A DNA stretch of 64,000 nt from Pseudomonas parasichuanensis (GCF_021601385.1 NZ_BQHO01000002.1:186001-250000); one strand, 5' to 3'. Counted from the first letter of the stretch, positions 27,104-37,810 are shown. The notes: generated by a model from the sequence alone, not told the origin. Program-made: numbers and translations.

Positions 27104-27203
27104 CCTCCCCTTCGGGGCTGCCCCCAGGGTGGCCCTGACAGATCCTGCAACAGGATCGCCTGCACCCTGCGCAACATTTCTGCCAATTGTTACTTGCTAT
27201 TTT

Positions 27204-27222
27204 GATAATAAGAATTATTCTC
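27204..27222 (+). promoter_or_regulatory. Fur box upstream of the small gene at 27252
   Basis: GATAATAAGAATTATTCTC is close to the 19-bp consensus and is centred about 40 bp before the ATG, inside the expected promoter. Confidence 0.85.
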
Positions 27223-27251
27223 ATTGGAACCGCTATCCAAGGAGAATAGCC

Positions 27252-27497
27252 ATGACTTATCTGATCGACGCCTGGCTGGACCGCCCCCACCCCTACCTAC
27301 GCATCCTGCATCGCGAGACCGGCGAAGTGTGCGCCGTGCTCGAGGAAGACGCACTCGACGAGCTGCGTGACCAGGGTGACCTGGACATGAACGGATTGAA
27401 TTCGAGTGAGCCTGGGGTGCTGAAGGAGCTGGTGAGGAACCTGTTTCTGTTCTGCTACGCGCGGGCATTGCGCCCGGGGGGAACGGATTGGAATTGA
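27252..27497 (+). CDS. Small Fur-controlled hypothetical protein (PA4570-like)
   Basis: An 81-residue protein (YLIDAWLDRPHPYLRILHRET...) with no known domain. AAGGAG seven bases before ATG 27252 makes the start clear. Its position after ispB and the Fur box match P. aeruginosa PA4570, which I recall as strongly induced by iron starvation. There is no signal peptide or membrane segment, so a cytosolic iron-stress role is likely but undefined. The acidic patch ELRDQGDLDMNG and the C-terminal helix (KELVRNLFLFCYARAL) may form a binding surface. Confidence 0.8.
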   Translation: MTYLIDAWLDRPHPYLRILHRETGEVCAVLEEDALDELRDQGDLDMNGLNSSEPGVLKELVRNLFLFCYARALRPGGTDWN

Positions 27498-27508
27498 GGC
27501 CGGCAGGG

Positions 27509-27562
27509 CCGGCCTCATCGCCGGCAAGCCGGCTCCCACAGGGGCCGGTTTGCTGGCGATAG
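27509..27562. repeat. REP element, GCCGGCAAGCCGGC variant
   Basis: One intact copy (CGCCGGCAAGCCGGCTCCCAC) is followed by a degenerate mirror. Here the third stem pair is C-G. Confidence 0.75.
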
Positions 27563-27567
27563 GGGCA

Positions 27568-28185
27568 TTACAGAACGTCGAGCAGCTCGACGTCGAACAC
27601 CAGTACGCTGTGCGGCGGGATGCTGCCAACGCCTTGGGCGCCGTAGGCCAGCTCGCTCGGCACGTACAGGCGCCATTTGCTGCCGGCATTCATCAGCTGC
27701 AGGGCTTCGGTCCAGCCAGCGATCACGCCACCGACCGGGAACTCGGCCGGCTGGCCGCGCTCGTAGGAGCTGTCGAACACGGTGCCGTCGACCAGGGTGC
27801 CGTGGTAGTGGGTGCGGACATTGTCTTCGCGAGTCGGCTTGGCGCCTTCACCTGCGGTCAGTACTTCGTACTGCAGGCCCGAAGCCAGGGTGACGATACC
27901 TTCACGCTTGGCGTTGTCGGCCAGGAATTCCTTGCCCACTGCAGCAGCGGCTTCGGCCTTGGCGGCAGCTTCGGCTTGCATCACTTCACGGATCACCTTG
28001 AACGCAGCCGACAGGTCGGCTTCGCTGACGCGGCTCTCGGCGCCATTGAAGGCATCGGTCAGGCCGGCAACGATGGCGTCCAGATTAACGCCTGGTGGCG
28101 GGTTGTCACGCAGCTGGCCACCCAGCTGGCGGCCGATGCCGTAGCTGACGCGGGTTTCGTCGGTGGACAGATTGAGTTCGGACAT
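27568..28185 (-). CDS. fklB: FKBP-type peptidyl-prolyl isomerase
   Basis: A 205-residue protein of FklB length. The N-terminal dimerisation domain (VSYGIGRQLGGQL) and an alanine-rich helix (EAAAKAEAAAAVGKEFL) precede the FKBP domain (VRTHYHGTLVDGTVFDSSYE, VIAGWTEALQLM, YVPSELAYG, LVFDVELL). It has no signal peptide and so is a cytosolic foldase. ATG 28185 is selected over an upstream in-frame start at 28215. Confidence 0.93.
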   Translation of the reverse strand: MSELNLSTDETRVSYGIGRQLGGQLRDNPPPGVNLDAIVAGLTDAFNGAESRVSEADLSAAFKVIREVMQAEAAAKAEAAAAVGKEFLADNAKREGIVTLASGLQYEVLTAGEGAKPTREDNVRTHYHGTLVDGTVFDSSYERGQPAEFPVGGVIAGWTEALQLMNAGSKWRLYVPSELAYGAQGVGSIPPHSVLVFDVELLDVL

Positions 28186-28270
28186 GGGCTTGCTCCGCTT
28201 GAGGGCGCACTGCATCTGCGCCCTGATGAAAAGGGCGAGCAGCCTAGCACACTGGTGCCGCGCCGAGCAG

Positions 28271-28576
28271 CTACCAGGCCGAACGCTGGGAAATCGGGAC
28301 TTTGAGGTCTTCTTCGGGGTGGGTACCCATGCCGCACATCTCGTCTTGCACGGACCAGTGCATCAGGTTCATCGAGACCATCGGGATGGCCTTGAGCAAA
28401 CCCCGCGCATCCTCCACCGAATGCACGCGCAAGCGCTCCCCACTGGGGCTGGACAGGGGGTGGGCACGGCCCTTGACCCGCGCTTCGAGCAGGTAGTCAC
28501 CGCCCTCGATGGCGATCAGGTTGAGTTCGTCGACATGGCCAGCCCTGGCCTCGGCGTTGAGCTGCTGCAGGTTCAT
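28271..28576 (-). CDS. DUF6482-type small protein
   Basis: A 101-residue soluble protein (MNLQQLNAEARAG, LNLIAIEGGDYLLEA, PMVSMNLMHWSVQDEMCG) of a pseudomonad family of unknown role. GAGGTG seven bases before ATG 28576 sets the start. It is a single gene between fklB and the YqhA-type membrane protein gene, on the same strand. Confidence 0.72.
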   Translation of the reverse strand: MNLQQLNAEARAGHVDELNLIAIEGGDYLLEARVKGRAHPLSSPSGERLRVHSVEDARGLLKAIPMVSMNLMHWSVQDEMCGMGTHPEEDLKVPISQRSAW

Positions 28577-28662
28577 GGGTGCACCTCGCTGCGGGAACCA
28601 CGCGTGAGTGCTCATTTTTTGTACAGCCCGCTTTAAAGCACAAGCCTCCGTCGGTCAGAAAG

Positions 28663-28710
28663 ATCGCGGGGCAAGTCGCATCAAGGCGCCGATGCCACTT
28701 GCCCCGCGAT
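28663..28710. repeat. Degenerate REP hairpin
   Basis: ATCGCGGGGCAAGT and ACTTGCCCCGCGAT form the arms around an unrelated loop. The usual GCTCCCAC head is lost. Confidence 0.6.
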
Positions 28711-28728
28711 GGCTGTTGTCCGAGCTGA

Positions 28729-29217
28729 TCAATGCTTGGTGAGGCGATCCAGGTAACCCATGACGAATGCCGAGACGACAAAGGTCATGTGGATGATCAC
28801 GTACCACATCAGGTATTCGGTGGAGATGTTCTGCGCATCCATGAACACCCGCAGCAAGTGGATCGAAGAAATGGCGACGATGGACGCGGCCACTTTCATC
28901 TTCAACGACGAAGAGTCCATCTTGCCCAGCCAGTTGAGCTTCTCCTTGCTCTCGTCGATGTCCAGTTGCGAGACGAAGTTCTCGTAGCCGGAGATCATCA
29001 CCATCACCAACAGGCCGCCAACCAGCGACATGTCGATCAGCGACAGGATCACCAGGATCAGGTCGGCCTCGGCGAGGGAAAAGACGTTGGGCAGGACATG
29101 GATGATTTCCTGGAAGAACTTCAGGGCCAGTGCCAGCAGGCCCAGCGAGAGGCCGAAGTAGATCGGTGCGAGCAGCCAGCGCGAGGCATACATCGCGTTT
29201 TCGAGGATACGTTCCAT
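28729..29217 (-). CDS. UPF0114 (YqhA-like) inner-membrane protein
   Basis: A 162-residue protein with three or four membrane helices ([39 protein letters not shown], a segment near [17 protein letters not shown] and the C-terminal [18 protein letters not shown]). The start [20 protein letters not shown] is characteristic of the YqhA family. Function is unknown. It is preceded by a REP-containing gap of about 285 bp. Confidence 0.88.
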   Translation of the reverse strand: MERILENAMYASRWLLAPIYFGLSLGLLALALKFFQEIIHVLPNVFSLAEADLILVILSLIDMSLVGGLLVMVMISGYENFVSQLDIDESKEKLNWLGKMDSSSLKMKVAASIVAISSIHLLRVFMDAQNISTEYLMWYVIIHMTFVVSAFVMGYLDRLTKH

Positions 29218-29342
29218 GGACAGTGGGGACTCATAAGGTGACTGGAAAAGCGTGCGCGAGTATAGCCAGCCACCCGTGACAGCAAAAGCCTGCGGCGGCT
29301 TGCCGCAGTTAACGACTCACTCGGCGGGAGCAACTGTCTTGT

Positions 29343-29457
29343 TGTAGGAGCGGCCTTGTGCCACGAAAGGGCTGCGCAGCAGCCCCGGCGCTTTTGCATT
29401 CACGCTGAGATCCCGGGGCCGCGCTACGACCCTTTCGCGGCACAAGGCCGCTCCTAC
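29343..29457. repeat. REP-like pair, GTAGGAGCGGCCTTGTGCC type
   Basis: Large inverted arms (GTAGGAGCGGCCTTGTGCC and its mirror) flank an inner hairpin. This is a second REP family, with GGCCTTGTGCC in place of GGGCTTGCCC, and is also present at 36.2 kb. Confidence 0.8.
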
Positions 29458-29502
29458 AGTGGACGTAGGCTTGCCAGCGATAGCGCCATCACAGGAGTGA
29501 GG

Positions 29503-29841
29503 TCAGGTCTCAGGATGGAACTGATAATCCCCAAGATTGCGGCACCGCTCGCCGTTGATCTTGCGCAGCTGCGCCTGCAGGTGCAGGCACCAGATCTGCG
29601 GGTCTTCAGCAACCTGGTAACCATGAAGGGTGAGGCTGTCGACGATGGCATTCATCACCGACTCGGCCACCATCGGGCCATGGAACGGCCCCTGGGCCTT
29701 GATCGCCGAGGGTTGTTCGCCGGCCATGCCGGCGGCGAACAGCAAGGTCCACATGCCGTTGTCACCGGCCAGTGGGCGAATGCTGCATTCGATGCGGGTC
29801 ACCAGGCCCAGGCACTGGCGGGTAAGGCTGAGGTTGCGCAT
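29503..29841 (-). CDS. Conserved hypothetical protein
   Basis: A 112-residue soluble protein without recognised motifs (CLGLVTRIECSIRPLAGDNG, WTLLFAAGMAGEQPS). It contains three or four cysteines but no metal pattern. It lies downstream of the Lon-like protease on the same strand, separated by about 160 bp, and is conserved beside it in pseudomonads as far as I recall. Confidence 0.65.
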   Translation of the reverse strand: MRNLSLTRQCLGLVTRIECSIRPLAGDNGMWTLLFAAGMAGEQPSAIKAQGPFHGPMVAESVMNAIVDSLTLHGYQVAEDPQIWCLHLQAQLRKINGERCRNLGDYQFHPET

Positions 29842-30003
29842 GGCGGCGTCCCCTCTGTGGAGCCCTGTTCAGCCCGACACTCGCAGGCTGTTTCCATCCT
29901 GAACCCTGAAGACGTCCTTAAGTTCCACTGTAGCCGACCTACGGAAAAGTTAGAAAACCGGCGCTGAACGGTAGCACTTCGCCGCCAGCGCCGGATTATT
30001 GAC

Positions 30004-32442
30004 TTATGCCGGCTTGGCCTGGGCGATCACTTCCTCGAGCCGCTCCTTCTCGGCTTCCTTGATCTCTTCCTCGCTGATCATTTCGGAAATCACCCGCAGG
30101 CGCTCGACCACCCGGGCGTTGACGCTGCCTTCGGCGAATTCGCCCTTGTCATCCAGCGCACCGGCCTCCTCGCCTACCAGCAGGCTCAGGGCCTCGTCGG
30201 CCTGGCTGACGGCATAGACATGGAAACGTCCGGCCTCGACAGCCTGCAACACGCGCTCGTCGAGCATCAAGGTGGCAACGTTGGCCTTGGGGATGATCAC
30301 GCCCTGCTCGCCGGTCAGGCCACGAGCCTCGCACAGGCGGAAGAAGCCTTCGATCTTCTCGTTGACCCCACCCACCGCCTGCACTTCGCCAAACTGGTTG
30401 ATCGAACCGGTGATGGCGAAGCACTGCTTGAGCGGTGTGCGCGACAGCGCCGAAATCAGTGTGCAGGCCTCGCCCAGCGAGGCGCTGTCGCCGTCGACAT
30501 AACCGTACGACTGCTCCAGAGCGATGCTCGCCGAGATTGCCAGGGGGAATTCCTGGGCGTAGCGGCTACCCAGGTAACCGGTGAGGATCATCACCCCCTT
30601 GGAGTGGATCGGCTGGCCCAGGTTGACCTCGCGCTCGATGTCGACGATGCCGCTGCCGCCCGGGTAGACGGTGGCCGAGATCCGCGCCGGCATGCCGAAC
30701 GCCGAATCACCGACCTCCAGCACGGTCAGGCCGTTGCACTTGCCGATCGCCGCGCCTTCAGTGTCGATCAGGATGATCCCGGCGAGCATGTCGTCGAGCA
30801 CCCGCTGCGACACCCGCCCGGTACGCGTGGCCTTGGCCTTGAGCGCCCGTTCGATGTGGCCGGCGTCGGTCATGGTTTCATTGGCCAGCTGGCGGACGAA
30901 GTCGGCTTCACTGACCAGTTGGAACAGGTCGCCGATACGCGCCGACAGCCGCGACTGGTTTTCTGCCAGGCGCGCGCTGTAGGTGGCCAGCCGCGCCACG
31001 GCGTCGCTGGTCAGTGGCGCCATGCCTTCTTCGTTGGTCCGGGTGCGCAACAGCTGGGCGAACTGCTCCAGGCTCTCGTCGACCATGGGCAGGTCTTCGT
31101 CGAAGTCGACCAGCACCCGGAACATCTCCTGGAAGTCCGAGTCGTGGTCCTGCAGCGCGTAATACAGCTGGCGCGAACCGATGATCACCAGCTTGACCCC
31201 AAGCGGGATCACCTGCGGCGTCAGGCTGACCGTAGCCACGCGCCCCAGCTCGCCCAGTGGCGATTCCATCTTCAGCTTGCGCGACTGCAGGGCGCGCTTG
31301 AGTGCATCCCAGACAAAGGGCTCACCGAGCATCTTGTCGGCTTCGAGGATCAGGAAACCGCCATTGGCGCGGTGCAGCGCCCCCGCGCGCAGCTGGCGGT
31401 AGGAGGTGTACAGCGCGCCCTGGTCGGTGCTGTATTCGATGCGGCCGAACAGGTTGTCGTAGGTCGGGTGCGGCTCGAACACCACCGGTGCGCCGCCATT
31501 GCCGCAATGGCCAACCACCAGGTTGGGGGCGTACTGCTCTTCGAGCATCTTGCGCGCCACGGCGTCGGTCTTGCTGTCATCGACCAGTTGTTCGACCACA
31601 GTACGCAGCAGGTTCAACTGCATGGACTGCAGGTAGGCGCAGACCGCCGCGTTTTCGGCGTACTTCTCCGACAGCGGTGCCAGCAGCGGCTGCAGTGCCA
31701 GGGTGATGGTTTCTTCGTTGAGCTGGCGCAACTGGTTGTTCGACTCGCGCTTCCACTGCGGCAGGCTGGCCAGTTCTTCGTTCAGGCGCTCTTCGAGCAG
31801 GGCGATGTCTTCATGGAACTGCTCGCGCAACGCCTCCGGCAGCTGGGCGAACTCGGCTTCGTCCAGTGCCTTGCCGTCGGCCATGGGGGTGAAGGCGACG
31901 TTGCTGCTGTCACGGTACAGGGCCACGTCCTTTTCCAGCGAGGCGCGCTCGATCACGTCCAGGGCACGGTCATAGCGCTGGTTGAAGGCGCGGTCGATGG
32001 CGCTCTTCTTCTGCTGGTAGGAAGGGTGCTCGAACACTGCCGGGAACGTGGCCACCAGGTTGTCGATCAGGCCATTCATGTCACTGATGAACGCATGGGC
32101 GCTGCCGGCCGGCAGCTCCAGCGCACGCGGCTCGCGGGAGTCCTCGAAATTGTTGACGTACAGCCAGTCGGCCGGCGTGGCCTGGCGCTTGCCTTCAGCT
32201 TTGAGGTAGCGCTTCACGAACGAGAAACGGCCGGTGCCGGGCTCGCCCATCACATACACGTTGTAACCGGGGCGCGGCATCGCCACGCCGAACTGCAGGG
32301 CCTCGACGGCACGCTCCTGGCCCAGCACACCACGAAACGGCTCCAGATCGTCGGTATTGGAGAAGGCAAACTGTTCAGCGGAGAAACGCCGGGTCAGGGC
32401 TTCGGGCGCGAGACGCAGGCGCGAGGCGACAGGATCGGGCAT
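30004..32442 (-). CDS. Lon-like protease with N-terminal AAA domain
   Basis: An 812-residue protein of the LonB/YcbZ type. The AAA-like N-terminus has a P-loop GEPGTGRFS in which the usual Lys is Arg. A long helical insert follows (about 160-300), then AAA elements (GGFLILEADKML). The C-terminal Lon protease domain carries the Ser (DGDSASLGEA) and Lys (GGVNEKIEGF) of the catalytic dyad. It should be an ATP-responsive serine protease. The Arg in Walker A suggests weak or altered ATP use. Substrates are not known. Confidence 0.88.
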   Translation of the reverse strand: MPDPVASRLRLAPEALTRRFSAEQFAFSNTDDLEPFRGVLGQERAVEALQFGVAMPRPGYNVYVMGEPGTGRFSFVKRYLKAEGKRQATPADWLYVNNFEDSREPRALELPAGSAHAFISDMNGLIDNLVATFPAVFEHPSYQQKKSAIDRAFNQRYDRALDVIERASLEKDVALYRDSSNVAFTPMADGKALDEAEFAQLPEALREQFHEDIALLEERLNEELASLPQWKRESNNQLRQLNEETITLALQPLLAPLSEKYAENAAVCAYLQSMQLNLLRTVVEQLVDDSKTDAVARKMLEEQYAPNLVVGHCGNGGAPVVFEPHPTYDNLFGRIEYSTDQGALYTSYRQLRAGALHRANGGFLILEADKMLGEPFVWDALKRALQSRKLKMESPLGELGRVATVSLTPQVIPLGVKLVIIGSRQLYYALQDHDSDFQEMFRVLVDFDEDLPMVDESLEQFAQLLRTRTNEEGMAPLTSDAVARLATYSARLAENQSRLSARIGDLFQLVSEADFVRQLANETMTDAGHIERALKAKATRTGRVSQRVLDDMLAGIILIDTEGAAIGKCNGLTVLEVGDSAFGMPARISATVYPGGSGIVDIEREVNLGQPIHSKGVMILTGYLGSRYAQEFPLAISASIALEQSYGYVDGDSASLGEACTLISALSRTPLKQCFAITGSINQFGEVQAVGGVNEKIEGFFRLCEARGLTGEQGVIIPKANVATLMLDERVLQAVEAGRFHVYAVSQADEALSLLVGEEAGALDDKGEFAEGSVNARVVERLRVISEMISEEEIKEAEKERLEEVIAQAKPA

Positions 32443-32697
32443 TGGGTTTCCTTACTTCGGCGGGGCGGATGGAAAGCATTCTGGCGCCGCCAGCGCGCCG
32501 CTTGCAAGGCTCTGCGGGACTTTATGTCGCAGCCCAACAATGACAATCACGCAAGACATTTTTCGCAATAAACAACGCAACCTTTGGATCGTGCCTAAAC
32601 TCCAAGCTGCACGGGGGGGTGGCAAGACTTCCCGTACTGGCAAGCGCGTTGCCAGAACCCTGACCATTGGTAATCACTTGAGAACGAGAACAACGCT

Positions 32698-33186
32698 ATG
32701 AAACGGATTCTTCTGGGTACCCTGTTCGCCGCTGTCTCTATCAACGCCATGGCCGAAGCGCCGGGAGGCCCGAACTGCGGCTGGGGCAACATGCTGTTCG
32801 AGGGCCAGCGCGGCACCCCGGCCCACTTCCTGGCCTCCACCACCAACGGCACATCCGGCAACGCCACCTTCGGCATGACCTCGGGCACCAACGGCTGCTC
32901 GACCAAAGCCTCCCTCACCTATGGCGGCAAGTCGTGGTTCGCCATGAATGGCATGATGAACGAACTGTCCGAAGACATGGCCAAGGGCAATGGCGAGGCA
33001 TTGACCACCTACGCCGTGGTCCTCGGCGTGGCGCCTGAAGACCGCGCGCATTTCGCCGCCGTCACCCACGAGCATTTCCAGCAGATCTTCAGCAGCGCCG
33101 ACGTCACCGCCGAGACCGTCCACAGCAACACCCTGGCGGTGCTCAAGAGCGACCCGCAACTGGCCAAGTACGCCACCGAGGCATGA
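32698..33186 (+). CDS. DUF3015 secreted protein
   Basis: A 162-residue exported protein. The signal peptide (RILLGTLFAAVSINAMAEA) precedes GGPNCGWGNMLFEGQRGTPAH and TTFGMTSGTNGCS, the DUF3015 pattern with two cysteines that probably pair. It lies upstream of the DUF4105 gene. Role is unknown. Confidence 0.85.
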   Translation: MKRILLGTLFAAVSINAMAEAPGGPNCGWGNMLFEGQRGTPAHFLASTTNGTSGNATFGMTSGTNGCSTKASLTYGGKSWFAMNGMMNELSEDMAKGNGEALTTYAVVLGVAPEDRAHFAAVTHEHFQQIFSSADVTAETVHSNTLAVLKSDPQLAKYATEA

Positions 33187-33197
33187 GTCCCGCGCCT

Positions 33198-33223
33198 CCC
33201 GCCCCCTTCAGTGGGGCGGGTTT
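33198..33223 (+). terminator. Terminator after the DUF3015 gene
   Basis: CCCGCCCC and GGGGCGGG form the stem, followed by TTT. Confidence 0.65.
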
Positions 33224-33265
33224 GGCGATTCACCTTCCGGCATCATCAGGATGTAGTTGCCCGAC

Positions 33266-35119
33266 ATGCTCAAACGCCTCGCTACCCTGGCGCTGATCGT
33301 CAGCGCACCGCTGCACGCCGCACCACAGCTCGACCCGGCCCGCTTGCAACAGCTGGCCGCCACGCCCTACTGGATCGCCCTGGGCCATTACGAAACCGCC
33401 AAGCTCGGCGGCTGGCGCAGCTATGTGGACGATAGGCGCTTCTTTCTCGCCGAGGACGGCGCACACCACCCGGACCAGGAGCTCAAGGCCACTGTCGAGG
33501 CGCTATACGCCCAGGCGAGCCTGGGCGACAAGCACCCGCAGTGCGTGTTTCCGGCGCGCACTCGCTGGCTGAAGGAACAGCTCGGCCTGACCGACCTGCC
33601 GAGGCCGGATTGCCAGGAGTTCGCCACCTGGTACAAGTCGATCGACCCGCACAGCGCGACGCTGATCTTCCCGGCGGCCTACCTCAACAGCCCGTCGTCG
33701 ATGTTCGGCCACACCTTGCTGCGCATCGACCAGTCCAACACCCGCCGCGACGACACCACGCTGCTCAGCTACGCGATCAACTTCGGCGCCTACATCGAAG
33801 GCAGCGACAACAGCATCCTGTACGCCTGGAAAGGCCTGATGGGTGGTTACCCCGGGCTGTTCGCGATCATGCCCTACCAGGAAAAGCTCTCCGAGTACCG
33901 CAGCCTGGAGAACCGCGACCTGTGGGAGTACCAGCTGGACCTGACGCCGGAAGAGACCGGGCGCATGGTCGAGCATGTGTGGGAACTCAAGCAGATCAAG
34001 TTCGACTATTTCTTCTTCGACGAAAACTGCTCCTACCGCCTGCTTGAACTGCTGCAGGTGGCGCGCCCGAGCCTGGACCTCACCTCGCAGTTCCCTCTGA
34101 CCGCCATTCCCACCGACACGGTCAAGGCAGTCAAACAGTCCGGGCTGGTGACCGACGTGCGCTATCGCCCGTCGCGCGAGCGCGAACTGCTGGCCCGCGC
34201 CGAGCCGCTGGACGCACCGGAAAAGCAGCAGGTACTGGCCCTCAGCGCCAACACCGAACAGTTGCGCAGCCCCGAATTCACCGCCCTGCCCCATGACCGC
34301 CAGGCCTTGGTACAAGACGCCGCCTACCGCCTGGAACGCTACCGGGCCAACGGCCAGGAGCGCGACCCGGCCCAGGCCACGCGCAGCTTCGAGCTGCTCA
34401 GGGCGATCAATCGTAACCCACCGCCGCCGCTGCAGATCGAGCGCCCCGGCCTGCCGGAGGATGGCCACCAGTCACGCACCTGGCAGTTGGGCGTCGGCAC
34501 CCGTGATGACCGCGCCTACGCCGAATATGGCCTGCGCATGGCCTACCACGACCTTAACGACAACCTGTACAGCTTCCCCCTCGGCGCGCAGATCGAGATC
34601 CTCCAGCTCAAGCTGCGCCAGTACGAAGGCAACGACTGGCAGGTGCAGCGCCTGGACCTGGCCACCATTCGTTCGCTGACGCCGCGCAATGAGCTGCTCA
34701 AGCCCTGGTCGTGGCAGGTGGCGGGCGGGCTGGAACGGGTGCCGGGCAAGCATGATGACGAAGTGCTGGTCAGCCACGTCAACGGTGGTGCCGGCGGTAC
34801 CTGGCAACTGAGTGATGAACTGCTGGGCTTTGCCCTGGGCACGCTGCGCGTGGAGCATCACAACGACTTCGCCGAATTCGTCTCACCGGCGGCCGGCTTC
34901 AATGGCGGCCTGTTGTGGCGCAACGGCCTGGGCAACCTGACGCTGGAGGCCAAGGGCGACTACTTCGCCAATGGCGAGGTGCGGCGCAGCGTGAGCCTGA
35001 ACCAGCAGTGGGAGATCAGCCGGGACCTGGGGTTAAGACTGAGCGCCTCGCGCCAGTTCAGCCATCTGGCCACGGCGCAGAACGAAGTGATGCTGGAGTT
35101 GAAGTGGTATCAGTATTGA
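33266..35119 (+). CDS. DUF4105 (Lnb-type) periplasmic/outer-membrane protein
   Basis: A 617-residue exported protein with a signal peptide (LKRLATLALIVSAPLHAAP). The DUF4105 domain (about residues 100-300) has the conserved SPSSMFGHTLLRI and a YFFFDENCSYRLLELL segment whose Cys and His suggest a thiol-hydrolase fold. The C-terminal half is beta-rich and may form a barrel-like part. ATG 33266 is preferred over the TTG at 33257. Substrate is unknown; lipid or acyl chemistry is suggested for relatives. Confidence 0.82.
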   Translation: MLKRLATLALIVSAPLHAAPQLDPARLQQLAATPYWIALGHYETAKLGGWRSYVDDRRFFLAEDGAHHPDQELKATVEALYAQASLGDKHPQCVFPARTRWLKEQLGLTDLPRPDCQEFATWYKSIDPHSATLIFPAAYLNSPSSMFGHTLLRIDQSNTRRDDTTLLSYAINFGAYIEGSDNSILYAWKGLMGGYPGLFAIMPYQEKLSEYRSLENRDLWEYQLDLTPEETGRMVEHVWELKQIKFDYFFFDENCSYRLLELLQVARPSLDLTSQFPLTAIPTDTVKAVKQSGLVTDVRYRPSRERELLARAEPLDAPEKQQVLALSANTEQLRSPEFTALPHDRQALVQDAAYRLERYRANGQERDPAQATRSFELLRAINRNPPPPLQIERPGLPEDGHQSRTWQLGVGTRDDRAYAEYGLRMAYHDLNDNLYSFPLGAQIEILQLKLRQYEGNDWQVQRLDLATIRSLTPRNELLKPWSWQVAGGLERVPGKHDDEVLVSHVNGGAGGTWQLSDELLGFALGTLRVEHHNDFAEFVSPAAGFNGGLLWRNGLGNLTLEAKGDYFANGEVRRSVSLNQQWEISRDLGLRLSASRQFSHLATAQNEVMLELKWYQY

Positions 35120-35123
35120 TACC

Positions 35124-35176
35124 TCGCGGGGCAAGCCCGCTCCCACGCCAGGGCGTGGAAGCGGGCTTGCCCCACC
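35124..35176. repeat. REP element pair
   Basis: CGCGGGGCAAGCCCGCTCCC and its mirror GAAGCGGGCTTGCCCC form a hairpin five bases after the DUF4105 stop. Confidence 0.85.
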
Positions 35177-35250
35177 GACTCTTTGACACTGTTTTGACAT
35201 TGGCCCGACAAACCACCCCCTAGACTCTCCACCATCACTCCAAAGGTCTT

Positions 35251-35613
35251 GTGGATATGTCGCGGTACTGGCTGGGCCTGTCTGTCCTGTTGCTGTTGGC
35301 AGGCTGCGAAACCACTCACGAACAGATGGTCAATCAGGGTTATCCCCCCGCCTACGCCGACGGTTTCCAGGACGGCTGCAGCAGCGGCCGCCAGGCCGCC
35401 GGGCTGATGGCCGGCGATTTTCGCAAGGACGTCCCGCGCTACCTGCACAACCGCCAGTACGAAAGCGGCTGGGACGACGGCTTCCGCCAATGCCAGGCCA
35501 TGCAGAACAGCGAAGAACAGCGCCAGTACCATGACCGCTATTGGGACGAGCGCGACCGCGACTGGCAGCGCGAGAAGGACCAGGGCGCCGCCCGCGCCTA
35601 TCGCCACAACTGA
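35251..35613 (+). CDS. Small lipoprotein
   Basis: A 120-residue protein with a lipobox (LLLLAGC) after a hydrophobic signal. The mature part has a repeated-looking G-YADGFQDGCSSGR and ESGWDDGFRQC motif pair and a highly charged C-terminus (YHDRYWDERDRDWQREKD). It is anchored to a membrane through the acylated Cys. The start is GTG 35251 or ATG 35257. Function is unknown. Confidence 0.75.
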   Translation: MDMSRYWLGLSVLLLLAGCETTHEQMVNQGYPPAYADGFQDGCSSGRQAAGLMAGDFRKDVPRYLHNRQYESGWDDGFRQCQAMQNSEEQRQYHDRYWDERDRDWQREKDQGAARAYRHN

Positions 35614-35681
35614 CGTCGCAAACGGACAACCGCTGCAACCCACGACCTGCCACCATGGTCTCCAGCACAAGGAGGCCCCGC

Positions 35682-36179
35682 ATGAGCCGAGCATTCGTCA
35701 ACGAGGACCAGGCCGCCGCACAGGCTGACCAGCCGGTGGAACGGCGGGTCAGCGACCAGCCCAACTATGTCACTGCCACGGGCCTTGCCCAGTTGCAGCA
35801 GCGGGTGGCCGTGCTCAATGCGCGGCGTGGCGAGTTGCAGGCCCAGGGTGAACACGCCGACAAACAACAGTTAGCGGATACCGAACGCGACCTGCGTTAC
35901 TTCACTGCCCGGGTGCAGAGCGCCCAGGTGGTGCCCGCTGCCACGTCTTCTGAGAAGGTGCAGATTGGCAGCCGGGTGCGGTTTGTCGATGAAGACGGTC
36001 GGGAGCATCAGGTGCAACTGGTGGGTGAAGATCAGGCCGATGCAACGCAGGGGTTGATCAACTGGGGATCGCCGCTGGGGCGGGCGCTGCTGGGGGCCGG
36101 GCCTGGGGATGAAGTGCTGTGGCGACGACCGGCGGGGGATCAGATGATCGAAGTGGTCGAGATCAAAGGTGAAAGCTGA
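35682..36179 (+). CDS. GreA/GreB-family protein
   Basis: A 165-residue protein. The first 80 residues form an antiparallel coiled coil (LAQLQQRVAVLNARRGELQ). The C-terminal GreA/GreB FKBP-like domain has the landmarks VQIGSRVRFVDEDGREHQVQLVG and SPLGRALLGAGPGDEV. The acidic tip of true Gre factors is not evident, so it may bind in the RNA polymerase secondary channel without stimulating cleavage. AAGGAG gives an excellent start at 35682. Confidence 0.82.
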   Translation: MSRAFVNEDQAAAQADQPVERRVSDQPNYVTATGLAQLQQRVAVLNARRGELQAQGEHADKQQLADTERDLRYFTARVQSAQVVPAATSSEKVQIGSRVRFVDEDGREHQVQLVGEDQADATQGLINWGSPLGRALLGAGPGDEVLWRRPAGDQMIEVVEIKGES

Positions 36180-36186
36180 AATTGCC

Positions 36187-36207
36187 GGGGCCGTTTCACG
36201 GCCCTTT
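36187..36207 (+). terminator. Terminator after the Gre-like gene
   Basis: GGGCCG TTTCA CGGCCC is followed by TTT. Confidence 0.6.
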
Positions 36208-36222
36208 CCGGCCGGTCCGGCG

Positions 36223-36290
36223 CCCCGGCAAGGCCGCTCCTACAAGGGAATCGCGTTCCTCTGTAGGAGCGGCCTTGTGCCGCGAGCGGG
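36223..36290. repeat. REP-like pair, GTAGGAGCGGCCTTGTGCC type
   Basis: GGCAAGGCCGCTCCTAC and GTAGGAGCGGCCTTGTGCC face each other across a 20-bp loop, related to the 29.4 kb element. Confidence 0.8.
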
Positions 36291-36317
36291 CCGCAAAGCG
36301 GCCCCGGCGGTCTCACA

Positions 36318-37667
<1,350 letters not shown>

Positions 37668-37779
37668 CTCACCAAGAGGGATTGTTTATTGGTTTTTTCG
37701 GGAATGTACCAAGAACCAATCGCACTGGAACAGGGCGAGATGTCGTTTTTATGAAATTATTTGGTGCGTTTTCTATAAC

Positions 37780-37787
37780 TGTATACA
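37780..37787. promoter_or_regulatory. Short palindrome upstream of gdhA
   Basis: TGTATACA, within ACTGTATACAAAC, has the core of GntR-type operators. It is only eight bases long and so may be chance. Confidence 0.3.
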
Positions 37788-37810
37788 AACTTGAGTGCTG
37801 TTTTGACCTC

